Shown: positions 25,237 through 33,750 of the stretch, piece by piece
Position numbering within the stretch: the first letter of the stretch is position 1
Layout of the letters: every line of letters begins with the position of its first letter
IMG/VR virus record: IMGVR_UViG_3300031823_000006
Coordinates: 1 to 64,000 of that record
Source: a virus
Direction: 5' to 3' (one strand)
Length of the DNA: 64,000 bases
Translations under genes and position numbers: made by a program
The notes under the pieces: model-generated
Database searches by the model: none
Seen by the model: only the letters and a program-made list of their open reading frames with translations
Told to the model about the DNA's origin: nothing

Positions 25237-28037
25237 CCGCCGCTCGCCGCCTTTCGCATCGCTTGAGCATGGCTCGCACCGAGCGAGCGCAGCCTGTCAT
25301 TTCGCGCGTCTGATCCGTCGCCCTCTTGGATCGGATCGTCGTGTACGACCACGCTCTTGCCGCGCATCATCGCCATCGTGGCCGCGAGCTTACCGACGTG
25401 CCGCGCCTCGCGGTCAGTCGTCGCCGTCTCGTCCGCCGTGGAGTGAGCCTTCAGCGCGGCGTGCTCGGGGATGCGTTCACGCATCGCAGGGATCGAGACG
25501 TGGACCGCATCGTGCGGGATCGCCGTGCCTGCGCCCTTGACAGTGTGGACCGCCCCCCCACCGGGCGAGCGCGTGGCAACCATCGCCACCGGCCCACTGT
25601 CCTGCGCCTTCGGGTTGTCGAGCACGTGCTTGATGATCTGGCCGTGAACCATCGCACGACCCTTCGAGAACTTGCCTCCCTTGGCGTGGAAGTCGAACGT
25701 GTCCTTCGGGCCGCTCTTGCCGGCGATGGCGCCGATGGTGTCCTTGCGCGCACGATCGCGCTCCTGTAGGCGCGAGTCCAGGATGGCGCCCATGACGCCG
25801 CCACCGTCGCCCTGCTGCATGATGTCATCGACGGGGTGCAGTTCGTCCCACGCCACCGTCTTGATCGAGCCCGGCTGGCCGACGCCGGTGATATCGCGCA
25901 CTTCGGGCTTCGCGCTGTTCGGATCGACGCCCACAAAGCGGTGCTCCTTACCGCCGACCTTCACGCGGCTGTAGCTGTGATACCGCGTCGATCCGCCGAG
26001 ACTCGCAGGATCGTTCGACGCCGCGCTCAGCTTGAACGCATCCTTCACCGCATCCTCCGGTGTGCGCTTCTCGTCTCCGAGCGACCAGCCCGACGAGCTC
26101 CACCGGCTCGGCGTGTCAGCACGCCACACCTTGCGGCCGTCAGGCGTAGCGACGTGCGTGATCGCGTGGCCGCTCGGCAAGCGCACGGAGTCGCCAAGGT
26201 TCATCGACTTCACCCGAGCGAGAGTGTCCGCGTGGCCCAGCGGCTTCGCGCCGTCGATCTCGGCCTCCATCAGCCGACGTTCCGCCTCGGTGATCTTGCC
26301 GTGGCGTGCCTTGCGCAGCGCCTCAACCTGATTCGTGCGGATAGCGTGAGCGCGTGCCGCGGCGTGCTCGTCGCTTGTGAGCTTCACGCCCGTCAGCGCC
26401 TTACCAAACGCCGCCCGATCCTTCTTCACCATATCCGCACTACCTTTGTGCGGCGAGATGCGCCGCGCAGCCTCCAGCGCCGCCGGCTTCGGCCGCTTAT
26501 GCGCTGGCAGGTGCGACCACTCATCGGCCTCGCGGAGTTGCAGCGGCCCGTGCCCCTTGTCGGTGTCGTGCAGCGCCTTGATCGCATCGCTGTGGCGGGC
26601 GAACGTCATCATCTTGCCCTTCGGGGTGCTCGCCTTCCACAAGCCGCTGTTATGGAGAGCACCCATGCCGGTCACGTGCGTCGTCATGCCGATCACATGC
26701 TCGTGACCGCTGCCGTTGGAGCCCTTGCGCACCGAATGAACAAAGCCCTCGAAGCCCGCAAGTCCCTTCCCGTGCCCCGAGCCCAGCTTGCCGCGCCGGC
26801 TCGTGACGCCCGAGACGATCTGCTCACCCTTCCCGACGTGATCCGCCTCGCTCAGCTTGCCGGCCTTGGCGTGGCGCAATAGCACCGTCGCAGCCGACGA
26901 CGGCGACTTGACCATATCCCCGACCTGCTTGCCTTTGTCGTCGTGGATGCTGTGCATGTGGTCGGCCAGCGTCCCGTGCTTGACGATGTGGAAGCTCCCG
27001 ACGTGAATCAGATCGCTTGTCTTCATCCCTCGGATGCGCTTCGTCAGATCGCCATGCGTCGTCTTCGCGGGGTCCAACGCCTCCGCAAGCTGCTCCTGCA
27101 TCGGGTCCTTGATGCCCCACTTCTTCGCCATCTTCGAGACGAGCGCCGCGCCTTTCTTGTAGTCGCCGTGCTTCGACTTGGCGAGGATCGCGGCCGATTT
27201 CAAGTCCTCCGGCTTGCCGATCGGATAGGCGATCGAGCCGTCCGCGTTCTTGATGGCCTGCCCCTTCGCCAGAAGCGACCTGCGCTCGGCCTGATTGATC
27301 GTGCGCTCCTGCACCACGAGCACTGCGGCCTCGGCCAGCGATCCGGCCTTGTGACCCGCTAGCGGTGCCTCGCACGCCGGGCACATCTTGTCCGGCAGCT
27401 TGAGCGAGCCGCACTTCGGGCACGGACCCGCGCCCGGTGCGCTGCTGATCTTCTTCAGGTAGTTCGTGAACTTGCCGGAGCCGAGCTCGCGTGTGCGTGT
27501 CGCCTCCACAAGCGTCAGCGCTTCCGCTGCCCGCTCGGCCAGTTCGTCCAGCACGTGCTCGCGCGGTGAGAGCGGGCGCCAGTCAGCCCATTCGACACGG
27601 CCAAGCGCGGCCTCCAGCACGTCGGCGCCGAGCGTCATCTCGATCGCCTCCAGCACTTCGAGCTCGTGATCGCAGATCGCGCCGGTGTCCGTCACAGTGA
27701 CCGTCACGTCGCTGGCCTGCGTCGCCACGGCCTTCCCGGCACGATGCAAACGCGAGAGCGCACGGTCCTTCTCCCACTGGCCCACGGCGAGCGCCGACGC
27801 GGCCTTCGTGCCCTTGTCGGCATGGCGAGATTTGAGCCACCGCTTCGGCGCCGACACCGCAATAGCCTCGGCCTGAGACTGCGGCATCCCGCGCTTCGTC
27901 ATCAGCGCGTGGACGATGTGCTGAATGTAGGCCGGCTGTTCGCCGCGGTTGCCCGGCTTCAGTTTCGTCAGCCAATTGCGACCACCGTGTCCGGTGGGCT
28001 CCGGGGTCCTGGCCTTCAGAAGCGAGTCGGCGGGCAT
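25233..28037 (-). CDS. large virion-type protein of unknown function (934 residues)
   Basis: Starts at ATG 28037, 8 nt after a late -10. Residues 20-70 carry WLTKLKPGNRGEQPAYIQHI and AEAIAVSAPKRWLKS, a module frequent in actinobacterial phage head proteins. Near 205 two CxxC pairs (PCPKCGSLKL and CPACEAPL) form a zinc ribbon. Residues 265-315 read IAYPIGKPEDLKSAAILAKS with a following helix, a DUF6582-like segment. The rest is Gly/His/Lys-rich, and near residue 700 there is a basic beta region. Position after MuF and before the protease suggests an internal or injected head protein. Confidence 0.65.
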   Translation of the reverse strand: MPADSLLKARTPEPTGHGGRNWLTKLKPGNRGEQPAYIQHIVHALMTKRGMPQSQAEAIAVSAPKRWLKSRHADKGTKAASALAVGQWEKDRALSRLHRAGKAVATQASDVTVTVTDTGAICDHELEVLEAIEMTLGADVLEAALGRVEWADWRPLSPREHVLDELAERAAEALTLVEATRTRELGSGKFTNYLKKISSAPGAGPCPKCGSLKLPDKMCPACEAPLAGHKAGSLAEAAVLVVQERTINQAERRSLLAKGQAIKNADGSIAYPIGKPEDLKSAAILAKSKHGDYKKGAALVSKMAKKWGIKDPMQEQLAEALDPAKTTHGDLTKRIRGMKTSDLIHVGSFHIVKHGTLADHMHSIHDDKGKQVGDMVKSPSSAATVLLRHAKAGKLSEADHVGKGEQIVSGVTSRRGKLGSGHGKGLAGFEGFVHSVRKGSNGSGHEHVIGMTTHVTGMGALHNSGLWKASTPKGKMMTFARHSDAIKALHDTDKGHGPLQLREADEWSHLPAHKRPKPAALEAARRISPHKGSADMVKKDRAAFGKALTGVKLTSDEHAAARAHAIRTNQVEALRKARHGKITEAERRLMEAEIDGAKPLGHADTLARVKSMNLGDSVRLPSGHAITHVATPDGRKVWRADTPSRWSSSGWSLGDEKRTPEDAVKDAFKLSAASNDPASLGGSTRYHSYSRVKVGGKEHRFVGVDPNSAKPEVRDITGVGQPGSIKTVAWDELHPVDDIMQQGDGGGVMGAILDSRLQERDRARKDTIGAIAGKSGPKDTFDFHAKGGKFSKGRAMVHGQIIKHVLDNPKAQDSGPVAMVATRSPGGGAVHTVKGAGTAIPHDAVHVSIPAMRERIPEHAALKAHSTADETATTDREARHVGKLAATMAMMRGKSVVVHDDPIQEGDGSDARNDRLRSLGASHAQAMRKAASGG

Positions 28038-28045
28038 CGCAGGGA

Positions 28046-28074
28046 AGGGTACTCGCGCGCAGCACGCGAAACCG
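28046..28074 (-). promoter_or_regulatory. late-type leaderless promoter before the 934-residue protein
   Basis: Minus strand CGGTTT at 28069-28074, 17-bp spacer, TACCCT at 28046-28051, then 8 nt and the ATG at 28037. Confidence 0.55.
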
Positions 28075-28085
28075 CGCCGACCCCC

Positions 28086-28664
28086 TCAGCAGTTGGCGTG
28101 TGCCCACTTCCGCGGGCGCACCTGCACGATTTCTTCCCCGACCTCGATCGGCTCGTGACATTCCACGCAGCGGCCACGCAGCACCGAGCGTTGATGCGCC
28201 TGCGCTGGCGCCTCCAGCACAGCGACACCCGATGAACCTGCGGGTAGCGCAGCAGGTGACGGGCGGTGTGTCAGGTTCGCCGGCGATGGCCCACGACGCC
28301 CATTGCTCCCCGAGTCGATCGCACTCCTGTCGTGCTCGCCATCGGACTCCAGGCGAAGTTCGCTGAACAACCGCATCAGCGCGCGCTCCGCCGGCGTCTC
28401 CGGCTCGCGGTCATAGCCGCGGCGCCATGCGTCCTTGCCCTCCAACACAGCGACGCGGATCAACTGGCGATCCCGCGTGTCCGCCGGCCACACCACACAC
28501 CCATCCGGTCGGTCCTCGTGCGCGGTGCTCGTCGTCGTCAGCTTGCAGCCGGGACGCACCGCTCGATCCCACGCCGCATCGAAGTCCAATCCCTCCTCGC
28601 GGGACTCCGCGAGCAACATGCGAAGCTGGCGATGCGCCGGCTCGTACTTCTCTGGCCTACCCAT
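28086..28664 (-). CDS. hypothetical protein with C-terminal zinc-binding motif
   Basis: 192 residues from ATG 28664 (TGATG overlap). The N-terminal half is helical (MGRPEKYEPAHRQLRMLLAE, then DAAWDRAVRPGC), followed by a disordered linker rich in Pro, Ser and Ala. The end GRCVECHEPIEVGEEIVQVR with WAHANC at the extreme C-terminus forms a C..C..H..C zinc knuckle. It lies between the MuF-like and 934-residue proteins. Confidence 0.6.
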   Translation of the reverse strand: MGRPEKYEPAHRQLRMLLAESREEGLDFDAAWDRAVRPGCKLTTTSTAHEDRPDGCVVWPADTRDRQLIRVAVLEGKDAWRRGYDREPETPAERALMRLFSELRLESDGEHDRSAIDSGSNGRRGPSPANLTHRPSPAALPAGSSGVAVLEAPAQAHQRSVLRGRCVECHEPIEVGEEIVQVRPRKWAHANC

Positions 28665-29542
28665 CAGCACACCCCCGCTAGTCGATCGAACGTCAGCACG
28701 TCCACCATTCCGTGAGCGGCCAACGCCTCACGAAGCGGCCCGACCTGCTGCTCAAGTGCGAACTGCTCACCCTCCAACGCCTCCATCACGATCCCGCGAC
28801 TGAGCGATTCCGCCTCCGGCAGCGTCGGCACATCACCCGGCTTCATCCACCCCGACTTGATCGCCGCCATGTAGCCCTCCAGGTGACACGGGCAGCCGGG
28901 ATGGCGTGGCGGATGCAGCTTGTCGAGGATCGCCCACGGCCAGAAGCGTTCACCCATCACGAGACACCCCGGCGTGTGCTCCTTCACGAACGGGCTCAGC
29001 TTCCAATAGGCGCCCTGCGGTGACTGCGAGCGCAGCACGAGCGCGTTCAGCCCACCGACCGCACGCCCGAACATCGCCGCCGAGCGCTGTTCCTCATAGC
29101 GCTGCTCGCGTTCCATCAGCGCGCGCATCGCATCCGATCGCGCCTGACCTTCTGGCATGGCGAGAATCTGCGGGAGCGCCGCCTTCACACGGAGCTCCTG
29201 CGCCTTGGCGAACTGCGCCGCGCGTTCGGCCTCCAGCGCGAGCAGTCCCTTCAGGTCGGTGCCCGACTCGCCGCTGGCCTTCGCCTGCGCGAGCAGCACG
29301 GCCGTCAACTGTTCCTCGTCCAGCGCACGCTTCTTCGCCATGAACGCGATCAGCGCGCCAAGGATCGCCGCTGTGGCGGCAGCCCTGGCGCTCGCTGCTG
29401 GCACTTCGCCAGCCGCAGCCGCCGGCGAGATAGCGGCGCCCGCGCCGGCGCTGCGCACGAGTGCTCGAAGCTGTTCCGGGTTCTGCTGTGCAAGCGGCTT
29501 CGCCTGGTAGGCCGCGACCTCCAGAAGCGCCGACGACTCCAC
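28664..29542 (-). CDS. head morphogenesis protein, MuF/SPP1 gp7-like
   Basis: 292 residues from GTG 29542, a few bases after the portal stop. The N-terminal part is Ala-rich helix with a hydrophobic AAATAAILGALIAFMA segment; the C-terminal third holds the MuF signature: TPGCLVMGERFWPWAILDKL and HPPRHPGCPCHLEGYM, that is the HP(x)HPxCxC motif. These proteins act in head assembly next to the portal and can be ejected. Portal followed by MuF is the standard order. Confidence 0.8.
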   Translation of the reverse strand: MESSALLEVAAYQAKPLAQQNPEQLRALVRSAGAGAAISPAAAAGEVPAASARAAATAAILGALIAFMAKKRALDEEQLTAVLLAQAKASGESGTDLKGLLALEAERAAQFAKAQELRVKAALPQILAMPEGQARSDAMRALMEREQRYEEQRSAAMFGRAVGGLNALVLRSQSPQGAYWKLSPFVKEHTPGCLVMGERFWPWAILDKLHPPRHPGCPCHLEGYMAAIKSGWMKPGDVPTLPEAESLSRGIVMEALEGEQFALEQQVGPLREALAAHGMVDVLTFDRLAGVC

Positions 29543-29549
29543 CAGTCGC

Positions 29550-31625
29550 CTACCGCGTGACGAGCTCGCGGGTTGTCGGCTCCGCGGGCTTCTCGATATG
29601 GATAGCTGCTGCGACCGCCGGCGTCGAGACGATCGCCGTGAACAAGTCGCCTGACGCCTGCACATAGCGCTCGACGGGATCACGCAAGTCATCGGGCAGC
29701 CATTCGGCCTGCTGCATCGCGCCGGAGCCTTTCACCTTGTCCGGTGCGGTACTCGACTGCTTGGCGCCGGTGCCGGTGCTCGCGGGCTTGCCATCCGTGC
29801 CCGTCTTCGCGCCACCGCTCGCGCCCTGTGTCTGACCTGGCGCTCCCTTCTGCGGCATCGGTGGCTGCGTCAAGTCCTTGCGGATGCGGCCAGCACCCGG
29901 CAACAGCAGCGTGTCGAGCGGCGACGTGGTGCCGGCGTCGGGCAATGGCAGCAGCGCCTTGTCGGGCGGGAATACCTCGTCCACGAGTCCCTGTACGTCA
30001 TCCACCTGGAGCCCTTCGCTCACCGCGAACGCCAGCAGCGCACGACGCAGAGCGAGGTTCGTTCCCATCGGATCGAACGCCACGAGCGTCTGCACCACGA
30101 ACGTCGTCACGTCCGGCAGCGCACGGCGCCCCGGCTTCGGCATCTCGAAGGTGAAGCGGAAGTCCTTGCCGGTGAGCTTTTCTGCCTGACGCTTCTCCAT
30201 CGCCTCGGACAGACGCAGTTCGCCAAGGCCCTTCTCGCCCTCCGCCAGCGCGTCAGCGGATGCGATGTTGCCGCCGAACTTGCCCGCGTTCACCGCAGCT
30301 TCGATCACACGGTCAACGAACCACGTGTATAGCTCCTCGAAATACTGCTGCCACGTCTGCACGAGCATCAGCACAGGGAGCTCCAGCGTCGTCGCCGTGG
30401 CGAGGTTCGCGTTCGAGGCGTCGCCAAGGTAGTGCTGCCCGAAGCCCGAGCTCGCCGCGATCGGCGCACGGATGATCGTGGCGTCCTGCGCCGCTGCGCT
30501 CGCACCGCTGTTCAGCGAGAGAGACTGGAGCGTGTCCGACTCGTTCTCGTTCCAAATCGAGCCCGGTGGCACCGGCGCCTGGCGAGCTCCCCACATTCGG
30601 CGCTCCTCGACCATCCGCGGGAAGTCGCCGGAGCCCGAGAGCACATCGCGCGAGGAGAGCTCCCCGGCCTGATTCAGCAGACCCTCCGCCTGGCGCCTCA
30701 CCATGTTCGGTGTGCCGCGGATCACGCGCTTGGCGACGAACGCCGTGGCCGCCTGCGCCATCGTCACCCGCGCCTCGGTGAACTGATTCATGGCGCTGTA
30801 GAAACGGAGTGAACGCGCGAATGGTGGAATACCGAAGTGCTGCTCGCCCAATCTGTTAATCGAGACGGGGTACACCTTGCCGGCGCCCAACTGATCGGGC
30901 TTGATATCCGGCAACGGCTCCAGCGTCGAGTCGGCTTCTCTCTCCTTTTCAGCCAATTCGAGGTTCTGCCAATGCGGGTAATACTTCAGCACCGGCAAGC
31001 CGAGCGCGCCCATCGTGGACTCGTCAAACGCCGGCGTGTGTGTCTTTGTGTTCCACTTGTACTTGCGCTCACGAGCGAGGTAATAGAGAGCGCGCCGGCG
31101 ATTCTCCGGGTCGGGCACCACGTCGATCACGTCGTCAAAGTTCATCCAACCCACCTTCACCGTGCCGCCGCCCTCGAACAACAGCGCGAGAAGGTTGGCC
31201 TGCGTCTTCAGATCGTTCGACGCCGCGCGCTGCGCACCGAAGCCCGTCAGTTCCGCAAGGTTGCCGGGGTCAGTCCACGCCGCATCGACCTCATCCTGCA
31301 CGTCCGAGTCCACACACCGCGGCCGACCGATGCCACGACCGAAGGCGAAGTCGGCCAGCATCTCGACCTCGCGCCCCGCCAGCGGGTCCGAGATGAACGC
31401 CACGCGCGAGCGCTGCGCGAGCTTCTGGCGACGATCCGGCCTGATCTCCTGCGGCCGAGAATTGAAGTAGTCGAGCGTGCCGTAAGCGAGCTCCTGTGCC
31501 TGCGCCGTGAACTGCTGAAACTCGCCGGCGGCCTCCTCTAGAGCTCGCACACGTTGGGTTGGCTGGACCGTGACCCCTAGAAGATCACTGGCTGCGTCAG
31601 CGATGCGATTGCGCCATCCCGCCAT
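29550..31625 (-). CDS. portal protein
   Basis: 691 residues. The stem region RVAFISDPLAGREVEMLADF and GFGAQRAASNDLKTQANLLA are typical of SPP1/Mu-type portals (a (I/V)xxxP(x)(x)(x)(x)(x)(x)(x)(x)xxF start and a later wing). Residues about 230-420 contain AMNQFTEARVTMAQAATAFV and LEREVARIAPI-like helices replaced here by a long insertion. The last 80 residues are disordered and Gly/Thr/Lys-rich. It follows the terminase block and precedes MuF, so identity is well supported by order. It is the dodecameric DNA channel of the head. Confidence 0.78.
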   Translation of the reverse strand: MAGWRNRIADAASDLLGVTVQPTQRVRALEEAAGEFQQFTAQAQELAYGTLDYFNSRPQEIRPDRRQKLAQRSRVAFISDPLAGREVEMLADFAFGRGIGRPRCVDSDVQDEVDAAWTDPGNLAELTGFGAQRAASNDLKTQANLLALLFEGGGTVKVGWMNFDDVIDVVPDPENRRRALYYLARERKYKWNTKTHTPAFDESTMGALGLPVLKYYPHWQNLELAEKEREADSTLEPLPDIKPDQLGAGKVYPVSINRLGEQHFGIPPFARSLRFYSAMNQFTEARVTMAQAATAFVAKRVIRGTPNMVRRQAEGLLNQAGELSSRDVLSGSGDFPRMVEERRMWGARQAPVPPGSIWNENESDTLQSLSLNSGASAAAQDATIIRAPIAASSGFGQHYLGDASNANLATATTLELPVLMLVQTWQQYFEELYTWFVDRVIEAAVNAGKFGGNIASADALAEGEKGLGELRLSEAMEKRQAEKLTGKDFRFTFEMPKPGRRALPDVTTFVVQTLVAFDPMGTNLALRRALLAFAVSEGLQVDDVQGLVDEVFPPDKALLPLPDAGTTSPLDTLLLPGAGRIRKDLTQPPMPQKGAPGQTQGASGGAKTGTDGKPASTGTGAKQSSTAPDKVKGSGAMQQAEWLPDDLRDPVERYVQASGDLFTAIVSTPAVAAAIHIEKPAEPTTRELVTR

Positions 31626-32012
31626 CTAAGCCGTCTCCTCGACAAAATAGCCGGTATCGGGCAGCGCCCAATCCCCGCCTCCGAAGTCGCCCTCCGCAAA
31701 CATGCCCTCGGTCCCGTCATCTTGCGGCGCCAACGTGCGTTCGTGCTCGTCTCGACGTTCACGCTCACGCTCGTACACCGGACACTGGACATAGCTGTTG
31801 CGGGCACCTGGCGGACCCTCACCGCAGCAGTAGACGTGCAAGCTCGTCGGGTCGTTGTAGAGCGTCAGCAGCACGCCGGCCTCGGCGTCCTCGATCTTGC
31901 CGTCCCGCATCTCGCGGAACCACACACCGCAGAGCACGCCGGGACCTCGATCGGGTGGCCCAGCGATCGGTGTCGCCGCCGGGCACGTCGGACGTTTCAG
32001 TCGCTCCTCCAC
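31626..32012 (-). CDS. small zinc-type hypothetical protein before the portal
   Basis: 128 residues ending exactly where the portal begins. It has VLCGVWFREMRDGKIEDAEA, then LHVYCCGEGPPGARNSYVQC, so four cysteines spread over 60 residues that could bind zinc. The C-terminal third is acidic and Gly-rich. No family recognised. Confidence 0.55.
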   Translation of the reverse strand: MEERLKRPTCPAATPIAGPPDRGPGVLCGVWFREMRDGKIEDAEAGVLLTLYNDPTSLHVYCCGEGPPGARNSYVQCPVYERERERRDEHERTLAPQDDGTEGMFAEGDFGGGDWALPDTGYFVEETA

Positions 32013-32043
32013 GCGCAGGACGGTACGCGCGAGAGCGGACGGT

Positions 32044-32229
32044 TCAGCGCTGGCGGAGCTCGTCCCTCACGGCGTCGATCTCCCTGCGCAGCGCCGGGAG
32101 CTTCGCTTCCAAGTCCGCGAGCCAATTGCTCATGGTGTCCAAGCGCTTGACGATCGCAGCGTTGCGACGCAGCTTCGCGTCATCCTCGATCGACACCTGC
32201 TCAGCGCCACCGGCGGCAGCCTTCGCCAT
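32044..32229 (-). CDS. short coiled-coil protein
   Basis: 61 residues almost entirely helical (LRRNAAIVKRLDTMSNWLAD, then LEAKLPALRREIDAVRDELR). Heptads of Leu/Ile suggest a coiled-coil dimer or trimer. Its start overlaps the upstream stop. Such mini coiled coils are frequent next to portals and terminases but have no assigned role. Confidence 0.6.
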   Translation of the reverse strand: MAKAAAGGAEQVSIEDDAKLRRNAAIVKRLDTMSNWLADLEAKLPALRREIDAVRDELRQR

Positions 32230-32531
32230 TAAACGAACTTCTCCGGTGGCGCGATCTCGACCGTGAACGCCGTGAGCGGACGGTTCGCCTTCCCGTCAGG
32301 GCGCCTCGGCCAGCGGGTGCTCTGACGCCTCCACTCCTCCAGCGCGTCACGGTGAGACGGCCAGCGCTTCGCCGCGCCGAGCGCCGGCGTCGTGAGAATG
32401 TGCGCGAGCATCACCGTCCCATCCGGTGCGCGGCCCTCGCGGTCGGCGTCGTACTCGACAAGGAACTGCCCATCGAACGGCGTGGCGCCTCCGTTAACGA
32501 GTCCGACGACCTGCATGACGACCTCGCTCAT
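32229..32531 (-). CDS. hypothetical protein
   Basis: 100 residues from ATG 32531. Compact alpha/beta: VMQVVGLVNGGATPFDGQFL, a middle helix DALEEWRRQSTRWPR and a closing strand TAFTVEIAPPEKF. The fold is not recognisable, but the pattern of hydrophobic strands shows it is a real folded protein. Overlaps its downstream neighbour. Confidence 0.6.
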   Translation of the reverse strand: MSEVVMQVVGLVNGGATPFDGQFLVEYDADREGRAPDGTVMLAHILTTPALGAAKRWPSHRDALEEWRRQSTRWPRRPDGKANRPLTAFTVEIAPPEKFV

Positions 32532-32532
32532 C

Positions 32533-32604
32533 TCAGCGCCACAGCCCGAGACAAAGCGCGAACGCGCACAACGGGCCACCCACGAACACCACGAGCCAAA
32601 TCAT
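32533..32604 (-). CDS. possible 23-residue membrane peptide
   Basis: ATG 32604 begins MIWLVVFVGGPLCAFALCLG and stops two bases before the next gene. Nearly the whole peptide is one transmembrane helix. A G-tract lies just upstream in place of a normal ribosome site. It fills an otherwise empty gap exactly; its reality is uncertain because of its size. Confidence 0.35.
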   Translation of the reverse strand: MIWLVVFVGGPLCAFALCLGLWR

Positions 32605-32607
32605 CGC

Positions 32608-32883
32608 TCAAGCCCCCCCCCCCGACAGTCCAGCGTCGAGGACTTCCCTGGCAGCCGCGGCGGCCTCCGCGTCATCCCACCGATCGACCTCAGCACGCAG
32701 GATGCCCACCGCGGCGCCGTCGAGCGCGGGCAGCAGGATCGCCAGCAGCTTGCGGCGCGCGCAGTCCCGCGCGAGCAGGATCGCCACACGCCGGCGCAAG
32801 ATCGGATCGCCGCGCATCTCCTCGACGTCGCCGGCGAGCACGTCACGGATCGAGTCCTCGGTGATCCTCAGCACACGCTCCAT
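32608..32883 (-). CDS. small helical protein ending in a poly-glycine tail
   Basis: 91 residues from ATG 32883 (TGATG overlap). Helical: MERVLRITEDSIRDVLAGDV, RRRVAILLARDCARRKLLAI, then a last helix EAAAAAREVLDA. The final GGGA comes from an 11-base G run (plus-strand C at 32613-32623), so any length change would alter only the last residues. Function unknown. Confidence 0.55.
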   Translation of the reverse strand: MERVLRITEDSIRDVLAGDVEEMRGDPILRRRVAILLARDCARRKLLAILLPALDGAAVGILRAEVDRWDDAEAAAAAREVLDAGLSGGGA

Positions 32884-33176
32884 CAGACACCCATCCGCCG
32901 GCGCACAGCGTCCAGGCGCGGACACACAAACGTCGGCATCGTGCAGCCACCGCCGAGCGCATGGAGCTCCGCGCGAGTCATCCCCGCGCGGAGCCCACAC
33001 TTGCACGTACCCCGTGCGTGCGCTTTCAGCGCCTCGCGCAGACGGCGTTGCCAGTCCCGTGACCTGGCCCTCGCTGCTGCACGATGCGCCTTCTGCAATG
33101 AGCGATGGCGACGCCGAGCCTCCCGCTCCTCGGCGCGCACATCGCTCCCCGCGGGGAAGGCGGCCATGACGCTCAT
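32883..33176 (-). CDS. basic cysteine-containing protein
   Basis: 97 residues; the first 60 form a very basic helix (ARRRHRSLQKAHRAAARARS) and the rest has TCKCGLRAGMTRAELHALGG with further cysteine in FVCPRLD, possibly one zinc site. The basic helix suggests nucleic acid contact. Start overlaps the gene before it by four bases. Confidence 0.55.
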   Translation of the reverse strand: MSVMAAFPAGSDVRAEEREARRRHRSLQKAHRAAARARSRDWQRRLREALKAHARGTCKCGLRAGMTRAELHALGGGCTMPTFVCPRLDAVRRRMGV

Positions 33177-33562
33177 TCCTTCCCCACAAGCTGATCGGCC
33201 TTCGCCAAGAACGCGGCGGCCTCCTCCGGCGTGCGCCCCTCGACCATGCGCAGCGCCTTGACGCGCTCCGCCTTGCGATCGACACCTTCAAGTCGATCGA
33301 GCTCACGCTGCACGATGGCGGCATACTCCGCGAGCTCGTCCGCCGCGCTCCGCAACCGTTCGAGCTCGTAGCGATCCTGCTCGGCGTCTCCCTGCGTCGT
33401 GCGCGTCCTGATCGCCCGCGAGAACCACCGCTGCATCGCGTTCGTGGCAGCCTCCAGCCGACGCTCACAATCGAAATGCGAGTATCGCTTGCCGCCCTTC
33501 GACTCGTAGTAGCGGAAGGTGTAACCGTCGCCCGTGCGCTCGATGATGTGGCCCTCGCTCAT
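33173..33562 (-). CDS. hypothetical helical protein
   Basis: 129 residues. A beta hairpin (HIIERTGDGYTFRYYESKGG) precedes a long helical region (LEAATNAMQRWFSRAIRTRT and ELAEYAAIVQRELDRLEGVD), ending in a short helix-turn segment VEGRTPEEAAAFLAKADQLV. No family is evident. Coupled to both neighbours by four-base overlaps. Confidence 0.55.
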   Translation of the reverse strand: MSEGHIIERTGDGYTFRYYESKGGKRYSHFDCERRLEAATNAMQRWFSRAIRTRTTQGDAEQDRYELERLRSAADELAEYAAIVQRELDRLEGVDRKAERVKALRMVEGRTPEEAAAFLAKADQLVGKE

Positions 33563-33750
33563 TGCTTACCACCGGGCCACACGTGCAACTCCGTCTCGAC
33601 GTTGTAGACGCTAAAGCGACCATCCGCATAGGCCAATTCGATCCTCTTCTCGCTTTGGAAAGCGATGCCCGTCACCTTCTCCTGCCCTCGCGCTCGCAGC
33701 ACAACGTCGCCCACGCGCACATCGCCGGCAGGTATCAGTTTCGCGCGCAT
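33559..33750 (-). CDS. small beta-barrel protein
   Basis: 63 residues from ATG 33750. Strand pattern LIPAGDVRVGDVVLRARGQE, then KRIELAYADGRFSVYNVETE resembles hint-like or SH3-like small barrels with a V(x)(V)GD(V)V motif. It is encoded right after the topoisomerase-like enzyme, perhaps as an accessory. Function unknown. Confidence 0.55.
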   Translation of the reverse strand: MRAKLIPAGDVRVGDVVLRARGQEKVTGIAFQSEKRIELAYADGRFSVYNVETELHVWPGGKQ

